From Anaerolineae bacterium (lineage in GTDB: Bacteria; Chloroflexota; Anaerolineae; Aggregatilineales; Phototrophicaceae), in contig JAJECX010000002.1 of assembly GCA_022821805.1 (NCBI GenBank), forward strand, positions 1-42,610: 42,610 bases of DNA, written 5' to 3'. The notes beneath the pieces are model-generated. The model was not told the DNA's origin. It did no database searches and worked only from the letters and a program-made list of their open reading frames with translations. Position numbers and translations under genes: made by a program. This document shows positions 7,756 through 15,173 of this stretch, piece by piece (position 1 is the stretch's first letter; every line of letters starts with the position of its first letter).

Positions 7756-8196
7756 TTAAGCGTTTTGCTGACAGTCCACGCAGGCGCCAAAGAGTTGCAA
7801 TCGACTCTCGGTGATGTGATGACCGCTGGCATCTTCACTGTGCTGAATCAGATTTTCCAGCGGTTGGCTGTCGAGATAATCCGTGCGTCCGCAGGTCAGA
7901 CAGATGAACAGCATCATTAACTCAGGCAGGGTTGGCACGAAATGACTGCATCCCTGATAACCATGAACGCGCCGAATTAAGCCCAGGTTTTCGAGCTTCT
8001 CGACCGTGCGGTAGACCGTCGCTCTGCCGGTTTTCGGGCGCGACTGACGAGCCATATCCCAAGCCTGCTCGGCGCTGAGCGGATACTCGCTGTGCGCGAA
8101 GATATCGATCAAGATCTCTTGCACTGTTGTCACACGGAAGCCGCTCTCGTCGAGCGCGGCCAGCCAGTCTTCGGGATTGATCGTCTTGCTGGGCAT
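7756..8196 (-). CDS. zur: Fur-family metalloregulator, probably the zinc regulator Zur
   Basis: 146 residues, normal length for Fur. An N-terminal winged helix contains RVTTVQEILIDIFAH and the recognition-helix region GRATVYRTVEKLENLGLIRR. The dimerisation domain has two CxxC pairs for structural zinc (CLTCGRTDYL and ACVDCQQ) and the regulatory GHHITESRLQLFG stretch. The ATG at 8196 is chosen; an in-frame TTG at 8238 lies inside the upstream palindrome and is unlikely. Zur rather than Fur is inferred from the CobW genes and the operator-controlled uptake operon. Two 19-bp palindromes lie 25-71 bases upstream of the start, so autoregulation is expected. Confidence 0.85.
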   Translation of the reverse strand: MPSKTINPEDWLAALDESGFRVTTVQEILIDIFAHSEYPLSAEQAWDMARQSRPKTGRATVYRTVEKLENLGLIRRVHGYQGCSHFVPTLPELMMLFICLTCGRTDYLDSQPLENLIQHSEDASGHHITESRLQLFGACVDCQQNA

Positions 8197-8220
8197 TAGA
8201 CATCCAACCTTGCGCTTCTT

Positions 8221-8239
8221 ATTGATACCACGTATCAAT
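8221..8239. promoter_or_regulatory. Zur/Fur-type operator 1 (zur side)
   Basis: Perfect palindrome TTGATAC-CAC-GTATCAA, extended to 19 bp by A/T on both sides. Its centre is 28 bases from operator 2. It lies in the zur leader, where a bound dimer would block transcription. Confidence 0.75.
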
Positions 8240-8248
8240 TACGTTCTT

Positions 8249-8267
8249 ATTGATACCATGTATCAAT
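8249..8267. promoter_or_regulatory. Zur/Fur-type operator 2 (zur side)
   Basis: Perfect palindrome TTGATAC-CAT-GTATCAA with the same half-sites as operator 1 and a one-base change in the 3-base centre. 28 bases centre to centre is close to three helical turns, allowing two dimers on one face. Confidence 0.75.
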
Positions 8268-8354
8268 TAGATAAACAACAGGGAATTTGAAACGCCTTCC
8301 GAGTGTCTGAATCGATCGTATTGTTGGGCATCAGAATTTCGCCCTTGCGCTTCA

Positions 8355-8373
8355 AATGAGACTAAGTATCATT
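8355..8373. promoter_or_regulatory. Zur/Fur-type operator 3 (transporter side)
   Basis: Imperfect palindrome ATGAGAC-TAA-GTATCAT. The right half-site matches the GTATCA core of operators 1 and 2, and the left half has G for T at one position. Confidence 0.65.
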
Positions 8374-8384
8374 CACGCCGCCTT

Positions 8385-8403
8385 ATTGAGACTTCGTATC
8401 AAT
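8385..8403. promoter_or_regulatory. Zur/Fur-type operator 4 (transporter side)
   Basis: Near-perfect palindrome TTGAGAC-TTC-GTATCAA, 30 bases centre to centre from operator 3 and 44 bases before the start of the binding-protein gene. It carries the same left-half G change as operator 3, as expected if the pair is a duplicate of operators 1 and 2. Confidence 0.7.
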
Positions 8404-8446
8404 AAGCATCCGAAAATGGTACAGGATGAATGTAGGAGAGAAACCG

Positions 8447-9457
8447 ATGAAACAAGCTCTGGTGTATGCCGCGCTGCTCTTGACGCTTCCATTCACATTA
8501 ATCGCTTACGCGCAAGACGAGGACGCCTTCCCCGTCACGATTGAAAACTGCGGCTTCGAGGCAACCTTTCACGCGCCGCCAGAAAGCGCCATAACCATGA
8601 ACCAGGGCGCCACCGAAATTATGCTTGCGCTGGCTCTCGAAGAGCATATGACGGGAACTGCCTATCTCGACGATGCCATCCGGCCGGAGTTTGAGGATGC
8701 TTATGAGACCATTCCCGTCCTTTCTGACGCCTACCCGTCGCAGGAGGTGTTGTTCGGCGCCGACCCGGATTTTGTCTATGGCTCATACAGCAGCGCCTTT
8801 GGCGAGGCGGCTGCCGGACCCCGTGAGCAGCTTGCGGAACTCGGTATCGGTTCCTATGTGTCGCCGATGGCTTGCGCCGATCGCTCGCTGCGACCGGAAA
8901 TCGTCACCATGGAGGACGTTTTTGGCGAAGTCCGCGATATTGGCGCCATCTTCGGCGTTGCCGACCGCGCCGAAGCATTGGTCGCTGAACTTCAGGCGGA
9001 ATTGGACGACATCAGCGCGGTTTTAGCGGATGTGGAAGAAACCGCGTCGCTCTTCTGGTTCGACAGCGGCGGCGATGATGTTTACGCCGGCGCCTGCTGT
9101 GGCGCGCCGGGCATGATTATGGACTTGCGCGCGGTGGAGAACATATTCGAGGACGCGGAAGGTTCTTGGGCGACGGTGAGCTGGGAGGAAGTCGTTGCCC
9201 GCGATGCCGCCGCTATCGTAATCGTAAATGCCGATTGGGATACCGCCGAATCAAAGATCGAAACGCTGACGACCAACCCGGCTTACGCGGATATGACCGC
9301 CGTGCAAAACGAAAACTGGGTGGTGATCGACTTCAGCTACACGACAGCGAACATTCGCAACGTTGAAGCCGTCCGCATCATCGCCGAGTTCCTCTATCCA
9401 GCGCTCTTCGCAGAGATTGACGCGGCAGAAACCGAGCAAACCGAATCGGATGACTAA
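8447..9457 (+). CDS. Periplasmic/extracellular metal or metallophore-binding protein of a FecBCD-type ABC importer
   Basis: 336 residues: a Sec signal peptide (MKQALVYAALLLTLPFTLIAYAQ) without a lipobox, then a two-lobed class III binding protein of the FecB/BtuF type. Characteristic are MNQGATEIMLALALEEHMTG near the start, FGADPDFVYG, a long helix EALVAELQAELDDI joining the lobes, and VVIDFSYTT near the end. The pocket side has DVYAGACCGAPGMIM, a Cys-Cys pair that is unusual and could bind metal. The ATG at 8447 follows TAGGAGAG by 8 bases, so the in-frame ATG at 8426 is not used. First gene of an operator-controlled operon; the ligand is inferred to be zinc, a zincophore or a corrinoid-like complex. 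Confidence 0.85.
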   Translation: MKQALVYAALLLTLPFTLIAYAQDEDAFPVTIENCGFEATFHAPPESAITMNQGATEIMLALALEEHMTGTAYLDDAIRPEFEDAYETIPVLSDAYPSQEVLFGADPDFVYGSYSSAFGEAAAGPREQLAELGIGSYVSPMACADRSLRPEIVTMEDVFGEVRDIGAIFGVADRAEALVAELQAELDDISAVLADVEETASLFWFDSGGDDVYAGACCGAPGMIMDLRAVENIFEDAEGSWATVSWEEVVARDAAAIVIVNADWDTAESKIETLTTNPAYADMTAVQNENWVVIDFSYTTANIRNVEAVRIIAEFLYPALFAEIDAAETEQTESDD

Positions 9458-10559
9458 CTCCGAGGCAAGCAGTATGCTGGGGCGGCAGTCGCTCGCAACT
9501 ACCGCCCCGAGCAAACGCAAGGCGCCCCCGGAGCGCAAAGCCGCCCGCGCGCGGCTGCTAATCGCTGTGCTGGCGCCGTTTATACTGCTGTCGATCACAC
9601 TGGCGGTGATTATCGGTCCCGTGGAAATCTCCCCGCTTACCGTCTGGGAAATTGTCTTCGGGAAAGTGACGGGCGCAGAGGGCGACTGGTCCAAGGCGCA
9701 AGCCAATATCGTCTGGCTCATTCGTTTCCCGCGGGTCTTGTTAGCCGGTGTTGTCGGCGCTGGGTTGGCGGTAATCGGCGTCGTGATGCAGGCTGTCACC
9801 CGCAATCCACTGGCCGACCCGTTCTTGTTGGGGATTTCGTCCGGGGCGGCTTTAGGGGCTGTTTCCGTACTGCTGATTGGCGCCTTTGCCGGGTTCGGCA
9901 TTTATGCCCTGTCGGTTGGCGCCTTTCTCGGCGCGCTGCTGGCTTTTGCGCTGGTCTTTTCGCTGGCCCTTCAGCATGGACGACTCTTGCCCACCCGCAT
10001 GATCCTGGCGGGCGTAGCCGTCTCGTTCATGTTTTCGTCGGTGACAAGCTTTATCACCCTGAGCGATGACAGCAGCGGGGCGGCTCGACGAGTTTTGTTC
10101 TGGATGCTCGGCGGACTGAGCGGCACGCAGTGGGAAGACCTGACGCTGCCGGCCTTGGCGCTCGTTCTGGGGATTGTCTACCTGATGGCGCAGTCCCGCG
10201 CCCTGAACGCGCTCATCATCGGCGACGAGACGGCAACCACACTCGGCATTGAAGTTCACAGATTGCGGCGACGCCTGCTGGTCGTCGCCTCGCTGCTGAC
10301 GGGATTGATTATCGCTGTCAGCGGCGCCATCGGCTTCGTCGGGCTGATGATGCCGCATATCGTCCGCCTCATCGTCGGCGCAGATCATCGCCGTGTCCTG
10401 CCAGTCAGCCTGCTGGCGGGAGCGGTGTATCTCATTTGGGTCGACGTGATCGCCCGGACGCTGTTCGCGCCAGAGGAAATCCCGGTGGGGATTATCACAT
10501 CGCTCTGCGGCGCGCCCTTCTTCCTGTGGTTGATGCGGCGCAACAAGGATGCCCTATGA
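9450..10559 (+). CDS. FecCD-family ABC permease
   Basis: 369 residues, strongly hydrophobic after a charged 40-residue N-terminus, with about ten membrane segments as in BtuC/FecC/FecD. Family signatures seen: IRFPRVLLAGVVGAGLAVIG with MQAVTRNPLADPFLLGISSG, and near the end GAIGFVGLMMPHIVRLIVG, the coupling region for the ATPase. A single permease gene implies a homodimeric channel. The ATG at 9450 overlaps the binding-protein stop by 8 bases, so translation is coupled; a longer in-frame start at 9363 would run through the preceding gene in another frame. Family members carry ferric siderophores, haem or cobalamin; the zinc connection is contextual. Confidence 0.9.
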   Translation: MTNSEASSMLGRQSLATTAPSKRKAPPERKAARARLLIAVLAPFILLSITLAVIIGPVEISPLTVWEIVFGKVTGAEGDWSKAQANIVWLIRFPRVLLAGVVGAGLAVIGVVMQAVTRNPLADPFLLGISSGAALGAVSVLLIGAFAGFGIYALSVGAFLGALLAFALVFSLALQHGRLLPTRMILAGVAVSFMFSSVTSFITLSDDSSGAARRVLFWMLGGLSGTQWEDLTLPALALVLGIVYLMAQSRALNALIIGDETATTLGIEVHRLRRRLLVVASLLTGLIIAVSGAIGFVGLMMPHIVRLIVGADHRRVLPVSLLAGAVYLIWVDVIARTLFAPEEIPVGIITSLCGAPFFLWLMRRNKDAL

Positions 10560-11338
10560 CTCTCGCTGTTCACCGAGTTGGCTGGTCGGTCGATGCCCAA
10601 TGGATTATCGACGATATACGGCTCTCAGTCGAATCGGGCGCCTTTGTCGGGCTCTTAGGACCGAACGGCAGCGGTAAATCCACCCTGTTGCGCTGCATCT
10701 ATCGCAGCCTGAAGCCGGACGCCGGGACGATTACACTTGATGGCGCAGACCTGCTGGCAATGCCGCCGCGCGATGCCGCCCGCAGGATGGCGGTCGTCTT
10801 GCAAGAGACCCCGATACAGTTCGACTTCACTGTGCAAGAGATGGTCTTGATGGGACGTACCCCGCACAAAAGCGCCTTTGACCAAGATACCATTGATGAT
10901 TGGGAAATCGTGGCGGACGCGCTGGCGCAAGTAAACATGCTGGACTTCAACGAACGCAGCTTTGGCACGCTCTCCGGTGGAGAGAAGCAGCGGGTCCTCA
11001 TCGCGCGCGCGCTGGCGCAGCAGTCGCAATTTCTCGTGCTGGACGAACCCACCAACCATCTTGACATTCGCTACCAATTGGAAATCCTGGACATCGTGCG
11101 TGAACTGCGCGTCACCACTCTCGCCGCGCTGCACGACTTGAACCTGGCGGCGCTCTATTGCGACCGACTTTATGCGCTTAGTGAAGGGCGCGTTGTGGCG
11201 TCTGGCGCGCCGGACGAAGTAGTGACGGCGGATCTCATTTACGACGTATACGGTGTTCGGGCGGATGTCGCCACCGATCCAAGGACGGGGAGAACGCATA
11301 TCACCTACTTCCCAACGAGTGTGAGGGCGAGCGCATGA
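10556..11338 (+). CDS. FecE/BtuD-type ABC transporter ATPase
   Basis: 260 residues with Walker A GPNGSGKSTLL (about 38-48), Q-loop VVLQETPIQFDF, signature LSGGEKQRVLIARAL, Walker B FLVLDEPTNHLD and switch histidine ALHDLNLAALYCD. Cytoplasmic motor for the permease encoded just upstream. The start overlaps the permease stop as ATGA, and the stop overlaps the next gene as ATGA, so all four genes form one tightly coupled operon. Length and motif set are typical. Confidence 0.93.
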   Translation: MTLAVHRVGWSVDAQWIIDDIRLSVESGAFVGLLGPNGSGKSTLLRCIYRSLKPDAGTITLDGADLLAMPPRDAARRMAVVLQETPIQFDFTVQEMVLMGRTPHKSAFDQDTIDDWEIVADALAQVNMLDFNERSFGTLSGGEKQRVLIARALAQQSQFLVLDEPTNHLDIRYQLEILDIVRELRVTTLAALHDLNLAALYCDRLYALSEGRVVASGAPDEVVTADLIYDVYGVRADVATDPRTGRTHITYFPTSVRASA

Positions 11339-12108
11339 AAACGGACACTGCTGTGATTTTGCTGGGGCGAAACGGCTATAGCAGCGCGCCCTGCGAGCAG
11401 ATGAACCGTCTCGTTGAGGCGCTGCGAGAAAACGGCGCGTATGGGCTGGCAACTAGCGCATTTATCGACGGCGGCTCGCCCGCGTTGCCAGATGCGCTGG
11501 GGCTGTGCGCGGCGCAAGGTATGGCGCGGGCGCTGGTCGTCCCGGTCTACCTGCCGACCGACCGCAACCTCGATAACTGGCTGAATCGGATGGTTCGGCG
11601 CTGGCTGCATCAAAATGCCACCGCGGATTTCACCGTTCACATGACGCCGCCGCTGGGTGATGCGCCGGAACTGGCAGCGGCAGTCCTGGACTTCGTGGCG
11701 CGCTATGCTGATGCGCCGATGGCGCCACTGTCCGCCAATCACGCCAGCCCCAACAGTCCCGAATGGTCGCTAATTCCACCCCACAGCTATCATGCGCTGC
11801 TCTGCCGGGGTCCGCGCTGCAACGCCGCCGGGGCGGGTGAAGCCGCTCAGGTTCTCAAGCGGCGCCTGAAAGCGAATAATATGGGCGATGACGCGGTGCT
11901 CGTTGCCCAGACCGGCTGCCTGTATCCCTGCAACTTGGGCCCAGTCATGGTGGTCTACCCCGAAGGTCTCTGGTATGGCGGTCTGACCGAAAAGGGAGTC
12001 GAACGCATTGTCGAAGAACATTTTGCGGACGGCCAGATTGTAGCGCATTACGCCCGCTATCCATCGCAGCAGACGCAACAGCGTCCAACAGAGCTTGAAC
12101 AAGCATAG
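11335..12108 (+). CDS. CbiX-like chelatase domain fused to a 2Fe-2S thioredoxin-like ferredoxin domain
   Basis: 257 residues. The first 130 resemble a CbiX/sirohydrochlorin chelatase half: AVILLGRNGYSSAPCEQMN, then ARALVVPVYLPTDRNLDNWL. The last 110 resemble a thioredoxin-fold 2Fe-2S ferredoxin: ALLCRGPRCNAAGAGEAAQV and TGCLYPCNLGPVMVVYPEG, giving four cysteines in two pairs, ending YGGLTEKGVERIVEEHF. CbiX proteins insert or remove divalent metal in tetrapyrroles. Placed as the last gene of the uptake operon (ATGA overlap), it may free or insert metal from an imported chelate, with the iron-sulphur cluster for redox. The usual histidine metal ligands of the CbiX half are not obvious, so chelatase activity is uncertain. 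Confidence 0.75.
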   Translation: MKTDTAVILLGRNGYSSAPCEQMNRLVEALRENGAYGLATSAFIDGGSPALPDALGLCAAQGMARALVVPVYLPTDRNLDNWLNRMVRRWLHQNATADFTVHMTPPLGDAPELAAAVLDFVARYADAPMAPLSANHASPNSPEWSLIPPHSYHALLCRGPRCNAAGAGEAAQVLKRRLKANNMGDDAVLVAQTGCLYPCNLGPVMVVYPEGLWYGGLTEKGVERIVEEHFADGQIVAHYARYPSQQTQQRPTELEQA

Positions 12109-12267
12109 ATATTGCTTAAACCGCTGAACTTTTCCGAAGCTTTAGCGCCACTTCCAACTTGTCACACCAGGGCAGACACTTTCTTCCGCCCGACCGCCCG
12201 TCATCATCGTGACATAACACTCCGCTAATCCGCCCGTAACATACAGGCTTGCCCGCTTAAAGACCAT

Positions 12268-12290
12268 GACATAGGCTAAGGAGCTATGTC
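12268..12290 (+). promoter_or_regulatory. Hairpin in the surE leader
   Basis: Perfect 7-bp inverted repeat GACATAG / CTATGTC with a 9-base loop, 30 bases before the surE start. There is no T-run, so it is not a simple terminator. It may be an operator or an mRNA structure near the ribosome site. Confidence 0.3.
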
Positions 12291-12320
12291 GACCGCCTAG
12301 ACTTCAGACAGGAATCCCGT

Positions 12321-13172
12321 ATGTCACAATCTGAATCGCCCATCATCTTGTTTACCAATGATGATGGCATCGAGTCGCCCGGCTTGTGGGCGGCGGTCAA
12401 AGCTTTTGAAGGCTTGGGTCAACTGCTGGTGACGGCGCCGCGCGAGCAGCAATCGGGCATGGGGCGCAGCATGCCCCACTACAGCGAGGGGCGGATTTTC
12501 CCCTACGATGTGCCGATCAAATGCGAGGACTGCTGCGCATACGCGGTGGATGGCACGCCGGCGCAAGCGGTGCAGCATGCCGTGCTCGAATTAGCGAGCG
12601 CGCAGCCGGCGCTGCTGGTATCGGGCATCAATTATGGCGAGAACACCGGCAATGGCGTCACGATTTCGGGTACCGTGGGCGCGGCGCTGGAAGCGGCCAG
12701 CCTCGGCATACGGGCTCTCGCCGTCAGCCAGCAGACGCCAACCGACTTGCACCGCAGCTATTCCAACTCGGTGGATTTCAGCGTCGCCGCCGAATTCGCC
12801 TTGGGGATGGGCAGTTGGCTGATGGAGCACAGCGCCTTGCCCGATGATGTCGATGTCTTGAAGATTGATGTGCCCTGGGGCGCGAACGGCGAGACCGAAT
12901 GGCGCCTGACCCGCCTCTCGCGCCGCCGCGTCTATTGGCCGACCCGGCCCGAACGGCTGGCGCTGCACGACTCGGGCAAACTCGGCTACCAGTACAATAG
13001 CGACCCCACCGCCGCCGAGCCGGACAGCGATGTCTACGCGCTGCTCAACGACGCGGTGATTTCGGTTACGCCAATCAGCCTTGATATGACCTCGCGCACC
13101 GATATGTTCCGCTTGAGCCAGATCATGCTGGGGCGGGAGGAGTATGGGCGGCAGCGCCGCCGCTTTCCTTGA
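12321..13172 (+). CDS. surE: SurE, survival 5'/3'-nucleotidase
   Basis: 283 residues. SurE proteins are divalent-metal-dependent nucleotidases acting on nucleoside 5'- and 3'-monophosphates. The diagnostic N-terminal FTNDDGIESPG supplies the two metal-binding aspartates (14 and 15); the serine in PREQQSGMGRS and the asparagine in LVSGINYGENTGN complete the metal site, and DGTPAQAVQHA follows. The C-terminal extension of about 30 residues beyond the usual length is not recognised. Three extra cysteines lie in CEDCCAYAVDG. An AGGA ribosome site precedes the ATG. Confidence 0.92.
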   Translation: MSQSESPIILFTNDDGIESPGLWAAVKAFEGLGQLLVTAPREQQSGMGRSMPHYSEGRIFPYDVPIKCEDCCAYAVDGTPAQAVQHAVLELASAQPALLVSGINYGENTGNGVTISGTVGAALEAASLGIRALAVSQQTPTDLHRSYSNSVDFSVAAEFALGMGSWLMEHSALPDDVDVLKIDVPWGANGETEWRLTRLSRRRVYWPTRPERLALHDSGKLGYQYNSDPTAAEPDSDVYALLNDAVISVTPISLDMTSRTDMFRLSQIMLGREEYGRQRRRFP

Positions 13173-13240
13173 TTAGACGCGCCAGCTTTGCTTATGGTTG
13201 AATCTAATCGTATCCAGCGAGCGTCAGGCGGGAGGTTTCA

Positions 13241-13432
13241 TTGAGCGAAAAGGTTATGGCGCGTTCGGAAGCGACGCGGTCAAACACTGAAATCGCTGTT
13301 GGGGGCGATGATCGTTTGGCGCGCCTCAAAACCGACATGGAGCGGGCGAAACGCTTGCTCTGGTTCTTGATTGCGTTGGTCATTGGCATTTACCTGGATC
13401 TGCCAGCAGTGGTACAGGGATTGCTGCCATAG
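13241..13432 (+). CDS. Small single-pass membrane protein, unknown function
   Basis: 63 residues: a polar N-terminal half with a charged helix (RLARLKTDMERAKR) and one hydrophobic segment (LLWFLIALVIGIYLDLPAVV). A GGAGG ribosome site at 13231-13235 lies 5 bases before a TTG codon, which is taken as the start; the next in-frame ATG at 13256 has no such site. It follows surE by 68 bases in the same direction and may be cotranscribed. No family recognised. Confidence 0.5.
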   Translation: MSEKVMARSEATRSNTEIAVGGDDRLARLKTDMERAKRLLWFLIALVIGIYLDLPAVVQGLLP

Positions 13433-13476
13433 TAATCAAAGTAGCGCGGCTGAAACCAGTTGCGTACAGCGGGATT

Positions 13477-14826
13477 TTACCAGCCGATCGCTTCAATGAG
13501 CATGGGATCTTGCTTTCGCCCCCAGACGCGCACTTCAAAATGCAGGTGCGGTCCCGACGAGTTGCCGCTGCTGCCGACGAAGCCGATGACTTGTCCGGGC
13601 GCGACGGTCTCGCCGCAGCGCACCGTCAGCGCGGCCAGATGGGCGTAGAGGGTCGAGCGGTAATCATGCTGGATCTCGACGGCGATGCCGTAGGGTCCGC
13701 GCCAGCCGGCGTAACTGATGGGACCGCCGTTGGCGGCGCGGATTGGCGTTCCGATGGGGGCGACCAGATCGACGCCGCCATGGAAGCCGCTTTTGAATCC
13801 GCGCGATATCGTCGCTTGCGGCAGCGGGTGCAGCCAGTAGGCGCCGCCACCCTCCACTTTGCCGCAGCTGCCGCGGCGCCCGGGACCGAGGTCTTGCTGC
13901 CAAAGCGGCGCCAGCGGAGGCCGCGGCGGACCGCCCCAGCCAGCATAGCGCCCATTGCCGTAGATGACGTTGTCGCGCAAGCTGGATTCGCCGCGGACGA
14001 CAAAGATGGCGCTGTCGTTGTCGGTCGCCTTGTTGAGCGCAATGACGCTATCAGTGATGGTTAGCTCTCCGCTGACCTGGTAAATGGGACCAGCGCTGAG
14101 GATGCCGGAGGCGCCGTTATCGGTTATTTTGCTGTCGTTGATGGTCAAGGCGCCGCTATTGAAGATGGCGCCGCCCAAGACGGTGGCGTGGTTCTCTTTG
14201 ATGGCGCTGCCGGTCAGCAGCAGGCGGCCGCGGTTGGTGATGGCGCCGCCTGACGAGCCGACATTGCGGCTGAAGCTGCTGCGGGTGATGGCGACGGCGC
14301 CGCTGTTGTCGATGACGCCGCCCTCGTTGCCGCGGAAGATGCCGCCGTTAATCCACGCCTCGCCTGACAAAATGGTCAGCACGCCGTTTGAGGCCGCTGA
14401 GTTGTCGCTGATGCGGCAATCATCGATCGTGAGTTGGCCCGATCGCAGGAGGATGGAGCCGCCCCTGGCTGCATGGTGACCGTCGGTCAGCGTCAGATTG
14501 TGGATGTTCAGCCGACCGCCATCGATGTTGAAATGGCGAAAGCGCTCGTTTCCGCTTATGGAGAAGCCGGTGCCTTCAATTGTGATCTCGGAAGTGATCC
14601 AGGGGAGTTCTTGATTGAGGACGATATGCTCATTCAGACGAATGACATCGGCGGCCGACCCGGCGGCGCAGCCCGCGACTGGCAGATCTTGATTGGCGGC
14701 GGCGATCGCGTCCGCCAGGCTGCATGCCCTGCCGATGAATATATCGGCGGATTGGACCCTTAGCCCGAGCAATAGATGCGAAAAGACCAGCGCGAGAAGA
14801 ATCGCCGAATGCCGCGCAGAAGTCAT
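13477..14826 (-). CDS. Secreted M23 metallopeptidase with an N-terminal CSLREA-type beta-helix
   Basis: 449 residues. A signal peptide (MTSARHSAILLALVFSHLLL...) is followed by CSLADAIAAANQD, resembling the CSLREA motif that opens many bacterial surface beta-helix proteins. Then come about eleven short right-handed beta-helix turns rich in N-S-G-A-L-T-I-N-D-S (about 60-300). After a proline-rich linker the last 140 residues are an M23/LytM peptidase with GFHGGVDLVAP (first zinc ligands), LYAHL and GPHLHFEVR (HxH). M23 enzymes cut peptidoglycan cross-links. The start at 14826 is chosen because it opens the signal peptide. The peptidase part is closely related to that at 26766-27977. Confidence 0.85.
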   Translation of the reverse strand: MTSARHSAILLALVFSHLLLGLRVQSADIFIGRACSLADAIAAANQDLPVAGCAAGSAADVIRLNEHIVLNQELPWITSEITIEGTGFSISGNERFRHFNIDGGRLNIHNLTLTDGHHAARGGSILLRSGQLTIDDCRISDNSAASNGVLTILSGEAWINGGIFRGNEGGVIDNSGAVAITRSSFSRNVGSSGGAITNRGRLLLTGSAIKENHATVLGGAIFNSGALTINDSKITDNGASGILSAGPIYQVSGELTITDSVIALNKATDNDSAIFVVRGESSLRDNVIYGNGRYAGWGGPPRPPLAPLWQQDLGPGRRGSCGKVEGGGAYWLHPLPQATISRGFKSGFHGGVDLVAPIGTPIRAANGGPISYAGWRGPYGIAVEIQHDYRSTLYAHLAALTVRCGETVAPGQVIGFVGSSGNSSGPHLHFEVRVWGRKQDPMLIEAIGW

Positions 14827-15173
14827 CACACCCCGTAAATCTGAACAGCGCTGCAGCCGATTCAACCTAGCATGAAAGGAGAATACGCGCATGAGGCGGC
14901 GCGGCCGTTTCGCTGCTAGTCTGCGTTATGACGCAAATACGTATATTTGTCTTAAATTGTGGCCGAAGGGCGAGCCAAGGGTAGCGTAGGGCACGTAGGT
15001 CGCGTAGACACTGACCGCCGACATCGCCCTTCGACGCTGACCGCCGACACCACCCTGCGCTCGCGCCTGCGTTTGTCCGCGCCGGAGAAACCCGTATGGA
15101 TCAGCGAATGTCACAGTTCATTCACTGTATGGTAAAATCCCCGAGTCTGCTGCCGGAAAGAGGAGCGCCGCCT
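14827..15173. other. Divergent intergenic region with a repeat block and a promoter-like site
   Basis: Between two oppositely oriented genes. 14980-15055 holds a 'GTAGACACTGACCGCCGACA' repeat with its GACCGCCGACA core occurring twice; other copies lie near 23230, 29491 and 31656. A TGGTAAAAT motif at 15130-15138 is a plausible -10 for the aminopeptidase gene; the same motif recurs at 38028. No further gene is supported. Confidence 0.5.

Larger units (their letters stand above)
8312..8403. repeat. Direct duplication of the zur start region and its operators
   Basis: This block is a diverged direct repeat of 8175-8267. Both contain GATCGT-TTG-TGGGCAT, then CCTTGCGCTTC, then two palindromes separated by ACG...CTTATTGA. 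The copy at 8331 even keeps a minus-strand ATG followed by codons for PNNTID, matching PSKTIN of Zur, but runs into stops soon after. It is either a tandem duplication of the promoter or the last trace of a second fur-type gene. Confidence 0.6.

Noticed and set aside
8197..8238. N-terminal extension of Zur to a TTG at 8238
   Set aside because: The codon lies in the operator palindrome and the extension is not Fur-like; the ATG at 8196 fits the family start.
9363..9449. N-terminal extension of the FecCD permease to 9363
   Set aside because: It would read through the end of the binding-protein gene in another frame; the overlapping ATG at 9450 is the natural coupled start.
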